Origin: an uncultured Pelagibacteraceae bacterium
Lineage (GTDB): Bacteria; Pseudomonadota; Alphaproteobacteria; Pelagibacterales; Pelagibacteraceae
Length of the DNA: 64,000 bases
Assembly: GCA_902596355.1 (NCBI GenBank)
Contig: CACJTS010000006.1
Span: 23,331-87,330, forward strand
Direction of reading: 5' to 3'
The notes beneath the pieces are model-generated. The model had not been told where the DNA came from. It ran no database searches and saw nothing but the letters and a program-made list of their open reading frames with translations. Below, one piece after another: positions 1-9,184 of this stretch (position 1 is the first letter of the stretch; each line of letters starts with the position of its first letter). The position numbers and the translations under genes were made by a program.

Positions 1-349
1 TTCTAAAGTTATAAGCTCTAATAGCTCTGGAACCGAAGTTGAAATTTCAGGACAAGGAAAAATTATTGTTCCAAAAACTTCAAATAAAGTTTCACCTGGT
101 GATAGTGTAAAGATTGGTATCAGACCTGAACATATCTTAATCAATACTGGTGAAAAATGCTGGAATAGTAAGGTATTCGTAATTGAAAAATTGGGTTCAT
201 CTACATTTCTATATTTAGAGAAAGATGGAGAACCATTAGTTGTTCAAACAGATGGTGAGAATTCAGCTAATATTGGAGACAATTTAAGCTTAAGTTTTGA
301 TTTAAATAAATGTCATTTATTTGACGAAAATAATTTAGCTTTTAAATAA
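1..349 (+). CDS. Sugar ABC transporter ATP-binding protein, C-terminal fragment (MalK/UgpC type)
   Basis: Only the last ~115 codons are in the window (frame begins at base 2, TAA at 347-349). The fragment carries the GIRPEH motif typical of the OB/TOBE regulatory domain of MalK/UgpC/MsmK ATPases, followed by beta-rich sequence ending in a normal C-terminus. The Walker and signature motifs lie upstream of the window. In this family the protein energises uptake of oligosaccharides or glycerol-3-phosphate at the inner membrane. It runs convergently with the glycosidase/permease operon that follows, which lacks its own ATPase, so it may serve that transporter despite lying on the other strand. 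That pairing is inference; the family call from GIRPEH is fairly firm. Confidence 0.8.
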   Translation, partial: SKVISSNSSGTEVEISGQGKIIVPKTSNKVSPGDSVKIGIRPEHILINTGEKCWNSKVFVIEKLGSSTFLYLEKDGEPLVVQTDGENSANIGDNLSLSFDLNKCHLFDENNLAFK

Positions 350-388
350 TTTATCTTTTTAAGTAAGTTTTTATTTAGATTTAATAAA

Positions 389-1750
389 TTAAAAATCAAA
401 AGGAATTGAATTTTGTTCTACAAGCTTTTTGAAAAAATAGTACGATTTTTTAGGTGTTCTTTTTAAAGTTTTAAAATCAACATGCACTATTCCAAATCTC
501 TTTTCAAATCCTAACGCCCATTCAAAATTATCCATGAATGTCCATGCAAAGTAGCTTTTAACTTTAGCTCCATCATCAATAGATTTTTTTACAGCACTTA
601 AATATTTTTTAAAATAATCAATACGATCGGTGTCGTTTATTTCTCCATTTTTTTCTATTAAATCTGGATATGCTGCACCATTTTCAGTTAGATAAATATC
701 TGGATTTCCATAATTATTTTTTAAATCCATAATTTGATCATAATAAGCATCTGGAACAATTTCCCATCCCATAAGAGTTAACTTTGCATCTTTGCCCTCA
801 AGACCAAAAGGCAATTCATCATTGAATGCTCCTCTTGATTTAAGTAAACTTTTATTGTCAGCTTTAATTCTAATATGTTGATAATGATTCAATCCAATAA
901 AATCATTTTTTTGAAAAATATTTTTCATATCATCTTGTTGAATATGTTTTGAGACATCATCAATTAGTAATTCAGGATATCTTCCAAGATACATAGGGTC
1001 GGCAAATGATCTATTCCAATAAGTATCGAATAATTTAGTTGCATGAAGATCTTCACTTGATTTTGTGGCAGGAATACATGGCGCCATATTAAAAGTGCAG
1101 CCAATTTTTATATTATTATTTAAAGATTTCATTGCTTGAAAAGCTTTTCCATGTGCAACATTAACATTATGTATTGATGCAAAGTATTTTTCTAAATCTT
1201 TGTATCCTGGAGCCATGTAACCATCTACATATCCATGAATAGTAAAAACTTGTGGTTCATTAAATGTGATAAAATGATTACATCTATCTCCAAAATTTTT
1301 AACAATAGCCTCTGAATAATCTGAAAATATATTTGTTATGTCTCTATTTGCCCAACCCCCTTTATCTTGCAGTGATTGAGGAAGGTCCCAATGATATAAA
1401 GTTATGAAAGGCTCAATATTTTTTTCTAAACACTTGTCTATCAACCTTGAATAAAAATCTACTCCTTTAGGATTTATTTTACCTATCCCTTCAGGGATAA
1501 TCCTGGTCCACGCTAAAGAAAATCTATATGAATTTAAATTTATATTAGCCATCAGCTCAATATCTTCTTCGTACCTATGATAATGGTCTACAGCAGTATC
1601 TCCGTTTTCACTATTTTTAACTTTTCCAGGTGTATGTGTAAAAGTATCCCAAATACTTTTACTTTTTCCATCTTTATCTGTAGCACCCTCTATTTGGTAA
1701 CTTGCTGTTGCCGTTCCCCAAAAAAAATCATTAGGAAATTTATTTTTCAT
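389..1750 (-). CDS. GH1 beta-glucosidase
   Basis: Glycoside hydrolase family 1 enzyme of 453 residues, the usual size for a single-domain (beta/alpha)8 barrel. The N-terminal FFWGTATASYQIEG block is diagnostic. The acid/base glutamate is in TFNEPQ (Glu165) and the nucleophile in LTENGA (Glu356). There is no signal peptide, so it should act in the cytoplasm on beta-glucosides or related beta-glycosides already imported. It is the last gene of a minus-strand operon with a sugar ABC importer and a GH4 enzyme; its start lies one base from the end of the GH4 gene. Substrate specificity (gluco-, galacto- or fucoside) cannot be read from the sequence. Both catalytic residues are intact. Confidence 0.93.
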   Translation of the reverse strand: MKNKFPNDFFWGTATASYQIEGATDKDGKSKSIWDTFTHTPGKVKNSENGDTAVDHYHRYEEDIELMANINLNSYRFSLAWTRIIPEGIGKINPKGVDFYSRLIDKCLEKNIEPFITLYHWDLPQSLQDKGGWANRDITNIFSDYSEAIVKNFGDRCNHFITFNEPQVFTIHGYVDGYMAPGYKDLEKYFASIHNVNVAHGKAFQAMKSLNNNIKIGCTFNMAPCIPATKSSEDLHATKLFDTYWNRSFADPMYLGRYPELLIDDVSKHIQQDDMKNIFQKNDFIGLNHYQHIRIKADNKSLLKSRGAFNDELPFGLEGKDAKLTLMGWEIVPDAYYDQIMDLKNNYGNPDIYLTENGAAYPDLIEKNGEINDTDRIDYFKKYLSAVKKSIDDGAKVKSYFAWTFMDNFEWALGFEKRFGIVHVDFKTLKRTPKKSYYFFKKLVEQNSIPFDF

Positions 1751-1751
1751 G

Positions 1752-3080
1752 TTAGTTAAATTCTGGTATCCAATTTTTATGAGCTTTTAATAACTCATCT
1801 ACCATAGAACTAATTTGATCTAAACTTAATAAAGAAGAAGTAAGTGGATCTAACATAGCCGCATGATAAATGGTCTCTTTTTTTTTGGTTCTTAAAGCTT
1901 CAACAGTTAATTGTTGAACATTTATATTAGTTTTCATTAGGTTTGCTAAATGCATAGGTAAATCCCCAACTTTTTGAGGGTTAATTCCCTCATTATTTAT
2001 TTTACATGGTACTTCAACACAACAATCATCTGGTAAATTAGAAATTAACTTGTTATTCAAAACATTTCCATTAACTGTGTCTTCTTTTCCGTCAACAATT
2101 GATACAATTATCCGTGAAGCATACTCTAAAGATTTCTCACAAACAAATTTTTCTCCATCTAATAAATTTTGCTCTTGTTGATCCCACTCTTTAATTTGTT
2201 TTTTGCACCTTCGAATATATTCATTAATTGGAATATTGAATTCACTTAATAAGTCCTCTCTGTTATTTTTAATAAACCAAGGAGTATATTCTGCAAAGTG
2301 TTCGGATGACTCAGTAACAAAATATCCAAATTTTTCTAAAACTTTATATCTAACTTCGTTCGTGCATCCATCCCAATTGGTACCAAATGTTTTTTCTTTT
2401 CCAGCTTTAAAAATTTTAGGATAAAGATTTTCTTTTTTTCCATCAGGATTAATTTTTTCAAACTTAGTATAAAAAGACATATGATTGATACCAGAACATT
2501 CATAACTAATGTTTTTTATATCCTCGCCAATATCTTTTGCTAAATCTTCAGCAGTTCCTTGTACAGAATGACAAAGTCCAACATATTTAAGCTCAGGTGC
2601 AAATTTAGATAATGCTAAACAATTAATTGCCATAGGATTAACATACTGCAACATAGTTGCGCTTGGACAAACTTCATTTATATTTTTTGCAACTGACAAT
2701 AAAGCGGGGACAGTTCTCAATCCTCTCATGATTCCACCTATTCCTAAAGTGTCACCAATAGTTTGTTTTAGTCCATACTTTGCCGGAATTTCAAAATCAA
2801 TAACTGTAGAGGGCTCATAACCTCCTATTTGAAACATTAATATTACAAAGTCAGCTCCACTAAGTGCTTTTTTTTGATTTTTTTCGATTATAATCTTTGG
2901 ATTTACACCTATTGATTTTGAAACTTTTTCAGCAACTAAATTTGAGGTTTTTAATCTTCTATCATCAATATCTTGCAAAACTATTTCACAGTTACTGAAA
3001 TTTTTTTCAAGCAGAATATCTGTAAGTATATTTTTCATAAATACAGTGCTTCCTGCTCCAATAAAAGTAACTTTAATCAT
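1752..3080 (-). CDS. GH4 alpha-glucosidase/alpha-galactosidase (NAD- and Mn-dependent)
   Basis: Family 4 glycosidase of 442 residues. The N-terminal VTFIGAGST motif is the NAD-binding Rossmann loop, VNPMAINC contains the sugar-contacting Asn, GLCHSVQG supplies the Cys/His metal-site residues, and GINHMSFY carries a further His ligand. GH4 enzymes hydrolyse glycosides by redox-assisted elimination using NAD and Mn2+. The CHSVQG and NHMSFY forms resemble MelA/AglA alpha-galactosidases or alpha-glucosidases more than 6-phospho-glycosidases, which fits an ABC rather than a PTS importer. The start is placed at the ATG at 3080 (MIKVTF), one base after the upstream permease stop and preceded by AAAGG. 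An in-frame start at 3101 would overlap the permease and adds seven residues not typical of the family. Confidence 0.88.
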   Translation of the reverse strand: MIKVTFIGAGSTVFMKNILTDILLEKNFSNCEIVLQDIDDRRLKTSNLVAEKVSKSIGVNPKIIIEKNQKKALSGADFVILMFQIGGYEPSTVIDFEIPAKYGLKQTIGDTLGIGGIMRGLRTVPALLSVAKNINEVCPSATMLQYVNPMAINCLALSKFAPELKYVGLCHSVQGTAEDLAKDIGEDIKNISYECSGINHMSFYTKFEKINPDGKKENLYPKIFKAGKEKTFGTNWDGCTNEVRYKVLEKFGYFVTESSEHFAEYTPWFIKNNREDLLSEFNIPINEYIRRCKKQIKEWDQQEQNLLDGEKFVCEKSLEYASRIIVSIVDGKEDTVNGNVLNNKLISNLPDDCCVEVPCKINNEGINPQKVGDLPMHLANLMKTNINVQQLTVEALRTKKKETIYHAAMLDPLTSSLLSLDQISSMVDELLKAHKNWIPEFN

Positions 3081-3081
3081 A

Positions 3082-3933
3082 CTAACCTTTAGTTGCTCCA
3101 AGAGTTAATCCAGCAATAAAATGTTTTTGCATTAAAAAAAACATAATAACAGGAGGTATCGCAGCAACAATAGATCCAGTTGATAGCAAATGATAAGCTG
3201 TAATCCATTGACCATTTAATGATTTTAATCCAGCAGTAATTGGCATTGCATGATCACCTTGTATTAAGACAGTTGCCCAAAAATAATCGTTCCATATAAA
3301 TGTAAAAATTAAAACACATAGTGCTGCTATAGCTGGTCTAGTCAAAGGTAATATTATCTTCCAAAATATTCTAAATTCAGATGCTCCATCCATTCTCGCA
3401 GCCTCGATAAGCTCTTGAGGTAACGCTTTAATAAAATTTCTCATAAAAAGTGTGCAAAAACCTGTTTGAAAAGCTACATGAAATAAAACCAATCCTGTAA
3501 TAGTGTTGTAGAGACCAATTTTAAAAGTCAGATCTCTAACCGGTATCATTAAAATTTGAAATGGAACAAAGTTTCCGGCTATAAAAATAAAAAATATTAT
3601 TAAATTTGTCTTAAACTTATAATTCGCAAGAGCAAAGCCAGTCATACAACTTAAAGCAACCGCTCCTAACATTGTTGGTATAGTTACTTTGAAACTATTT
3701 AGAGTGTATTTGATCATTGGAGTGTTAGTGAAAACATCGTATAAATTTGAAAAAAGTAAAAATTCACTTGGTGTTCCCCACATATTTCCAGCAGTAATAT
3801 CTCCTAAACCTCTTATTGATGTCATTAAAATACCAAAAATCGGTATCAACCAAATAATTAATGAGATAGGTAAAAATATTTTATAAACATATTGATTTAC
3901 GATTGGTCTTTGATGAATTGGAGTAGGGAACAT
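3082..3933 (-). CDS. Carbohydrate ABC transporter permease (MalG type)
   Basis: Inner-membrane permease of 283 residues with about six hydrophobic segments. It has the conserved cytoplasmic EAA loop (EAARMDGASEFRIFWKIILP) that docks on the ATPase. The C-terminus (AGLTLGATKG) is the usual ending of MalG/LacG/UgpE-type subunits. The gene abuts the MalF-type gene (stop followed directly by ATG) and lies immediately upstream of the GH4 gene, so co-transcription is likely. With the partner permease and the binding protein it should import an oligosaccharide or glycoside. Confidence 0.92.
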   Translation of the reverse strand: MFPTPIHQRPIVNQYVYKIFLPISLIIWLIPIFGILMTSIRGLGDITAGNMWGTPSEFLLFSNLYDVFTNTPMIKYTLNSFKVTIPTMLGAVALSCMTGFALANYKFKTNLIIFFIFIAGNFVPFQILMIPVRDLTFKIGLYNTITGLVLFHVAFQTGFCTLFMRNFIKALPQELIEAARMDGASEFRIFWKIILPLTRPAIAALCVLIFTFIWNDYFWATVLIQGDHAMPITAGLKSLNGQWITAYHLLSTGSIVAAIPPVIMFFLMQKHFIAGLTLGATKG

Positions 3934-4854
3934 TTAGTTATTATCCTCCCTCTCGTTTCGATACATTCTGTATATAAAAAATAAAATATAAAACATCATT
4001 ATTGTAAACAAAACAGTTGCTATAGCTGACCCGTATCCCATTCTGTAACCGTATTCACTTAAAGCTTGCTCAAACATGTAATACGCTAACACATTTGAAT
4101 AACCATAAGGTCCACCTTGAGTCATTATTGCCACCATATCAAAACTTCTAAGCGCACCAATCACAGTTACTACAATTGCTAAAAAGGTAGCGTGCCTTAG
4201 TTGCGGAAGCACTATATTCCAAAATAAATGAAATCCTTTGGCGCCATCCATTCTCCCAGCCTCAATTTGTTCAGGGTTAATATTGTTAAGTCCTGTTAAA
4301 TATAAAATTAAACAATAAGCAATTTGTGGATAAAGACCTGCAAATATTATCCCATAAGTTGCAGTATTTTCATTTGCAAGAATTGAAAATCCTTCTAATC
4401 CAATAAAATTTAGAAAGGGTGCAATAACCCCATAATTTGGTTGGTAAAACCAAGTAAAAATAAGTCCAATAACTACTTGAGAAATAACAAATGGAAAAAA
4501 AAATAGAGATTTAATTAATCTAATTCCAAAAACAATTTGATTTAAAAATATTGCTAGTCCTAAGCCAATAGGAACTGCTAACATAAAAAATATTAACCAT
4601 TTAAGATTATTCCAAAGTGAAATATAAAAATATTCATCATCTAAAAGTTCAATGTAATTTTGAAGACCAACATATATAGATGGAGATAATCCATCCCATT
4701 GATAAAAGGAAATGCCAATAGATACAAATATCGGGGCTATTACATAAATGGAAAAAAATATTAATCCTGGAGCTAAAAAAATCCATGGGCTTATTTTAAC
4801 TTGATTTTTTTGCCACCAAGTAATTCTTTTAGCTTTTGAATTATTTAGTTCCAT
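3934..4854 (-). CDS. Carbohydrate ABC transporter permease (MalF/UgpA type)
   Basis: Permease of 306 residues with six predicted membrane spans. A short cytoplasmic N-terminus is followed by the first span (PWIFLAPGLIFFSIYVIAPI). The EAA loop reads EAGRMDGAKGFHLFWNIVLP. It is the heterodimer partner of the MalG-type subunit immediately downstream. It lies 76 bases after the sugar-binding protein gene, with a hairpin in the gap that probably lowers permease expression relative to the binding protein. Transported sugar unknown; the adjacent glycosidases imply a glycoside or disaccharide. Confidence 0.92.
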   Translation of the reverse strand: MELNNSKAKRITWWQKNQVKISPWIFLAPGLIFFSIYVIAPIFVSIGISFYQWDGLSPSIYVGLQNYIELLDDEYFYISLWNNLKWLIFFMLAVPIGLGLAIFLNQIVFGIRLIKSLFFFPFVISQVVIGLIFTWFYQPNYGVIAPFLNFIGLEGFSILANENTATYGIIFAGLYPQIAYCLILYLTGLNNINPEQIEAGRMDGAKGFHLFWNIVLPQLRHATFLAIVVTVIGALRSFDMVAIMTQGGPYGYSNVLAYYMFEQALSEYGYRMGYGSAIATVLFTIMMFYILFFIYRMYRNEREDNN

Positions 4855-4890
4855 ATAATTATATTTTAAAAATTGATGAAATCGAATTTT

Positions 4891-4920
4891 TAACTGAGGG
4901 GCCAGTAAGCCCCACAGTTA
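4891..4920 (-). terminator. Hairpin after sugar-binding protein gene
   Basis: An inverted repeat lies 10 bases past the stop of the sugar-binding-protein gene. Six outer base pairs (TAACTG/CAGTTA), one mismatch and five GC-rich pairs (GGGGC/GCCCC) close a short loop. There is no strong U tract immediately after it on the minus strand, so it more likely acts as a partial terminator or mRNA 3'-end stabiliser between the binding protein and the permeases. Confidence 0.6.
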
Positions 4921-4930
4921 AGATAAAAGT

Positions 4931-6175
4931 TTATTTATAAACTTTTTGACGTACTTTTTCTAATCTTTCTAAGATTTTTTGTCTTCTGTCAGGATTAGAC
5001 ATATATTCTTGAAAGCCTTTCATACCCTCTGATGCCATTTGAGCTGGAGCATCTCTATCGTAGAATTGCGCCATTGCATAAGCATTATTTAGCATATTCA
5101 ATCCTGCTTTTAAGAATGGATCTCCCTTTTTAACACTAGAGTTCTTGTTAATAGGAAGCTGACCTAATATTTTATTGATCTCTTCTTGCACATCTGCTCG
5201 AGACATAAATATTAAGAAACGCTTAGCATCAGTTTTATTTTTAGCTTTAGAAGGTATATGCACAGTGTCCGTAGGTGCTTCTTCAGCCATTGGGATACCT
5301 GGTGTGATTTCAGGGAACTGGAAGAAACCTAAATTAGAATCTCTTAAGCCAGCCTCTTTTAAAGGAGCAACAGCAAAGTTACCCATCACATACATTGCTG
5401 CTTCACCGTTCACCATAGGAGTTAAAGCTTCTTGCCAACTAAGTGCTGCATGATTTTCTAAGAAGTAACCAGGCTTTACAAGCTCATCCCATTTATCAAA
5501 TACTGCTTGTACTTTTGGATCTGTGTAAGGAACCTTACCTAGTGTTAAATCCATATGGAACTCATAGCCATTTGTTCTAAGATTTAAATAATCAAAAACA
5601 CCAGCTGTTGTCCAAAGATACTTTGATCCGATTGTAATAGGTGTAATACCTGCAGCTTTTAACGTAGCGCATGCAGCTACAAAATCATCCCATGTTTTTG
5701 GTACAGATATTCCATTTGCTGTAAATAAATCTTTCCTGTAATACACGCCCCACTGATAATAAGTGTAAGGAATACCCCATTGCTTACCACCAATCGTCAT
5801 AGATTTTTTAGCATGCTCCATATTTTCAGAAAGGTTTCCGTCTACCCAACCTGAGTCTTTCCAAATATCAGAGACATCTTCAAACAAACCTGCTCTTACA
5901 AATGGTAACATTCTATTTCCAGCATACCAGTTTGCAACATCAGGTGGATCAGTGTTTAAAAAATTTCTTATGGATTGTTTGTAACCTTCATGGTCAAAAA
6001 CATTCCATTTTACTGTGACGTCTGGGTTCTCTTCTTCAAATTTTTTAATAATATATTCAAAAGCTTCTTTTGGTGCTGCATCAGATGTGTCTGTATTTAT
6101 CACCAAAGTACCAGCAAATGAAGTTGAAGAGATTATTCCAAACATCATTATTAATGAGATAATAACCTTTTTCAT
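4931..6175 (-). CDS. Extracellular sugar-binding protein (family 1) of ABC transporter
   Basis: Periplasmic solute-binding protein of 414 residues with a signal peptide (basic MKK, hydrophobic core, cleavage after SSTSFA). The fold pattern is that of the maltose-binding (SBP_bac_1) family: KKFEEENPDVTVKW near the N-terminus, GIPYTYYQWGVYYRKDLF in the middle, and a late segment of aromatic residues. It is the first gene of the minus-strand operon with two permeases and two glycosidases. An AAGGAG ribosome binding site sits just upstream of the ATG. Ligand probably an oligosaccharide or glycoside, by context only. Confidence 0.93.
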   Translation of the reverse strand: MKKVIISLIMMFGIISSTSFAGTLVINTDTSDAAPKEAFEYIIKKFEEENPDVTVKWNVFDHEGYKQSIRNFLNTDPPDVANWYAGNRMLPFVRAGLFEDVSDIWKDSGWVDGNLSENMEHAKKSMTIGGKQWGIPYTYYQWGVYYRKDLFTANGISVPKTWDDFVAACATLKAAGITPITIGSKYLWTTAGVFDYLNLRTNGYEFHMDLTLGKVPYTDPKVQAVFDKWDELVKPGYFLENHAALSWQEALTPMVNGEAAMYVMGNFAVAPLKEAGLRDSNLGFFQFPEITPGIPMAEEAPTDTVHIPSKAKNKTDAKRFLIFMSRADVQEEINKILGQLPINKNSSVKKGDPFLKAGLNMLNNAYAMAQFYDRDAPAQMASEGMKGFQEYMSNPDRRQKILERLEKVRQKVYK

Positions 6176-6315
6176 TTATGCTCCTTTTTTAATTTATGTT
6201 TAATAGATTATGTATTTTTAAAATTGATTACAATTAAAAATTATCCCCATAAATTGTTGATAATTAAATTAACAAAATAAATATATAATTATCTTACTTA
6301 TAATTTTTTTAAAAT

Positions 6316-7278
6316 TTAACCAGGTGTATATTTTCTTTCAGATTCTGGATCTTTGCTTGAGTAAGGTAATTTTAAAACTTCGTTCCAAAATTCTTCTGGG
6401 ATATTTGTTTTAGCCCAAGACAGGTTTTTTTCAATACTCTGAATGCTAGTAACACCGCATAGAGTAGAGGTAATTCTTTTATCTTTCATTGAAAACTGTA
6501 AGGCAGCTGCACCCATTTCAACATTATACATTTTACAAACTTTTTCTATTTCTCTAGCAGGTGCAAGTTTTTCTTCTGTAACATCTTGATAAGTTATTTT
6601 TTTAAAGTTACTTGGACCTTTTGCTAAAATACCACCAGCGTAAGGAGCAGCATTAAAAATAGATATATTTTTACTGTGAGCATAGCTATACATTTCATCT
6701 GCTTCTCTGTTTAATAAAGTATATCTGTTATGATTAATTATCACATCAAAGTCCCAATTTTTTAAAAGAGGAAACATTATATTTATTTTTCCCATAGCTA
6801 AACCAACTGCCTTAGCTAAACCCTCTTCTTTTATTTTAAATAACTCATCCAAGGCCCCATCTTTTTTAGTGATATCATTTATATCTTTTACGTATTCTGG
6901 ATCATGAAGAAATAAAATATCAACAGAGTCTACATTTAAAGTTTTTAAACTTTCTTCAATAGATTCTCTTGTTCTTTTTTTATCAAGAACTAGCGTATCC
7001 ATATTTCTATCAATTTTTGTTGATAAGATAAAATTTTCTGGCCAACCCTTATTTTCCTTTATTGCTATTCCAATCCTTTTTTCACTTTCTCCCATTGCAT
7101 AATTTCTTGAAGTATCAAGCATATTTACTGGACCTTGAAAAAATCTTTTTAACGTTTCTTGAGCCCTTTGTTTTGGTACTTCATAACCATAAGTATCTGG
7201 CATACTCCCCAAAGAGGATGTTCCAAAACTTAATTCTGTAACTTCCAAACCAGTATCTTTAATTTTATTTTTTTTCAC
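6316..7278 (-). CDS. Aldo/keto reductase (aldose 1-dehydrogenase-like)
   Basis: AKR of 320 residues. The N-terminal ELSFGTSSLG and the LDTSRNYAMGESE block provide catalytic Asp and Tyr; LSTKID holds the catalytic Lys and LFLHDPEY the His. The overall pattern resembles the D-threo-aldose 1-dehydrogenase / L-fucose dehydrogenase / pyridoxal 4-dehydrogenase group, which oxidises sugars at C1 with NAD(P). It follows iolG and an SDR on the same strand with short gaps, so it may be part of a sugar or polyol oxidation operon. The exact substrate is not visible. Confidence 0.85.
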   Translation of the reverse strand: MKKNKIKDTGLEVTELSFGTSSLGSMPDTYGYEVPKQRAQETLKRFFQGPVNMLDTSRNYAMGESEKRIGIAIKENKGWPENFILSTKIDRNMDTLVLDKKRTRESIEESLKTLNVDSVDILFLHDPEYVKDINDITKKDGALDELFKIKEEGLAKAVGLAMGKINIMFPLLKNWDFDVIINHNRYTLLNREADEMYSYAHSKNISIFNAAPYAGGILAKGPSNFKKITYQDVTEEKLAPAREIEKVCKMYNVEMGAAALQFSMKDKRITSTLCGVTSIQSIEKNLSWAKTNIPEEFWNEVLKLPYSSKDPESERKYTPG

Positions 7279-7297
7279 AAATTAATTTTTATTAGGT

Positions 7298-8152
7298 TCA
7301 CTCACCTAAAATACTATCGTCTAATACCTTGGTGTCATATGCTGAATAAGAATGCCATCCTGCAACTGTCTGATCAAAATCAACAATACTGCCAGTCATA
7401 ATTCCTGACTCATCTGAGCACAAAAATGCCAATATCTTTGCAACATCCAAAGGTTTGTTTAATCTTTTAAAAGGAACTTTTGATTCAGCTTTTTTCAACC
7501 AATTATCATCTGCGTTGTGAAATTTTTTCTGAATTACTGTTTCTGCTGGTGTATCTGTCCAACCTAGATTTACTCCATTCACTCTTATTTGATGACCAGA
7601 AACTGAATTTGCAACATTTTTAATCATTACTGCTAATGCTGCTTTAGAAGAGCTGTAAGCAGTTAAGAAAGGCATACCACTATATCCAGCCATTGATAGA
7701 ATATGAGCTATAGTTCCTTTTTTTTTATCCCTGATCATTATTTTTATAACGTCTTGCATCATAAAAAGAGGAGCTTTTACATTTACATTAAAATTTTTAT
7801 CATAATTTTCCTCTGTTGTGCTTAAGATCGTTCCTCTCTCAGTAAAAGCTGCAACATTTATAAAAGAATCTACTGTGCTAAATCTTTTATCAGTTTCAGA
7901 AACTATTTTTTTACAGTCTTCAAGTTTTTCTAAATCTGCTTGAACGTATAGGCATTCTGCGCCTATGCTTTCTATTTCAGATTTTACCTTGTTTCCATTT
8001 TTATTATTTCTTCCACAGATAGTTATTCCTTTAGCGCCTCTGCTTGCTAGTAATTTCGCAGTCTCAGCTCCACTTCCTTGGGTGCTTCCTGTTACAATTA
8101 TTATTTTATTTTTAAATTGGTTAGATTGTTCAGATATATATTTATTAGACAT
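7298..8152 (-). CDS. Short-chain dehydrogenase/reductase
   Basis: Classical SDR of 284 residues. The NAD(P)-binding glycine motif is TGSTQGSG near residue 21. The catalytic Ser/Tyr/Lys are around HILSMAG and AYSSSKAA. The N-terminal ~15 residues (MSNKYISEQSNQFKN) are an extension over the SDR core. The gene starts one base after the iolG stop codon on the same strand, so the two are probably translated from one message. Likely role: oxidation of a hydroxyl on a sugar, inositol or derivative. No specific substrate is claimed. Confidence 0.85.
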   Translation of the reverse strand: MSNKYISEQSNQFKNKIIIVTGSTQGSGAETAKLLASRGAKGITICGRNNKNGNKVKSEIESIGAECLYVQADLEKLEDCKKIVSETDKRFSTVDSFINVAAFTERGTILSTTEENYDKNFNVNVKAPLFMMQDVIKIMIRDKKKGTIAHILSMAGYSGMPFLTAYSSSKAALAVMIKNVANSVSGHQIRVNGVNLGWTDTPAETVIQKKFHNADDNWLKKAESKVPFKRLNKPLDVAKILAFLCSDESGIMTGSIVDFDQTVAGWHSYSAYDTKVLDDSILGE

Positions 8153-8153
8153 G

Positions 8154-9155
8154 TTAGAATTTTATATCTATTACTTTACCACTTTCAAAGGATTCATATG
8201 CTGCATTAGCTATAATCAAAGCGTTTCTTCCATCCTCAAATCCTACTAATGGTTTTGTTTTATTTTCAACGCATTTTACAAATTCATTAAATTGATCTCT
8301 GTAAGCTTGCTCATATCTCTCAATAAAAAAGAAATGTATAGGTTCTTTTTCATTTGTTGATGTGCTTGTATATCTTTCTAAAGAAGTAGGAGTTTGATTA
8401 TCAGAGATTACCATTCCTTTACTACCAAATACCTCAATTCTTTGATCATACCCATAAACTGCTCGTCGAGAGTTGTTAATATGAATTAAAACACCATTTT
8501 TTGATTTTAAAATAAACATAGCAGTATCTAGATCTTTTACTTGTTGTGAATTTTTATCAAATAAAGCACTTCCAAATGCTGATACTTGAACTATAGGATC
8601 ATCTCCCAATATAAATCTAGTTAAATCAAAATCATGAATAGTAGTATCTCTAAAAAATCCTCCAGCAGCTTTTAAATAGTCAATTCCAGGAGGCTCAGGA
8701 TCTCTACTAGTAATAATAAGCATTTCCAATTCACCAATTTCTTTTTTTACCCTTGCCTGTTGTGCCTTTGCATGACTGGCATCAAACCTTCTGTTAAAGC
8801 CAATTTGAATAGGAACGTTTGTTCCTTTGATATTTTCCATGCACTCATTTACTTTATTGATATTTAAATCAATTGGCTTTTCACAAAAAATTGCTTTTCC
8901 TGCTTTTGCAGCCATTGTAATAAATTGAGTATGAGTTGGAGTAGCAGAAGCTATAAGAACTGCGTCTATATCATCTGCATTAATTGCGTCCTCTGGTGAA
9001 GAAGCAATTGAGCACCCTATTGATTTTGCTACTTCTTCAGCGAATTCAGAATTAATGTCGTAAATGTATTTTAATTTTGCTTTTGGATGTGCTGCAATAA
9101 ATTTAGCATGCATTTTTCCAATCCGTCCTGCTCCCATTAACGAAAAGTTAATCAT
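8154..9155 (-). CDS. iolG: Inositol 2-dehydrogenase-like, Gfo/Idh/MocA family
   Basis: Oxidoreductase of 333 residues. The N-terminal NAD-binding motif is MGAGRIGKMH, the EKPID motif is the Gfo/Idh/MocA signature, and DTTIHDFDLTRF contributes the Asp/His catalytic pair. The GAGRIGKMHA opening and overall length match bacterial inositol 2-dehydrogenases, which oxidise myo-inositol to 2-keto-myo-inositol with NAD. Divergent from an IolE-like gene across a 135-base region holding a long inverted repeat, which supports an inositol role. Related enzymes act on scyllo-inositol or other cyclitols, so the exact isomer is uncertain. Confidence 0.82.
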   Translation of the reverse strand: MINFSLMGAGRIGKMHAKFIAAHPKAKLKYIYDINSEFAEEVAKSIGCSIASSPEDAINADDIDAVLIASATPTHTQFITMAAKAGKAIFCEKPIDLNINKVNECMENIKGTNVPIQIGFNRRFDASHAKAQQARVKKEIGELEMLIITSRDPEPPGIDYLKAAGGFFRDTTIHDFDLTRFILGDDPIVQVSAFGSALFDKNSQQVKDLDTAMFILKSKNGVLIHINNSRRAVYGYDQRIEVFGSKGMVISDNQTPTSLERYTSTSTNEKEPIHFFFIERYEQAYRDQFNEFVKCVENKTKPLVGFEDGRNALIIANAAYESFESGKVIDIKF

Positions 9156-9184
9156 AAGAATATAGAACAGAATTAAAAAACAAA

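Noticed and set aside
3081..3101. Upstream ATG for the GH4 gene
   Set aside because: Would overlap the permease end and adds residues before the family's MIKVTFIGAG start.
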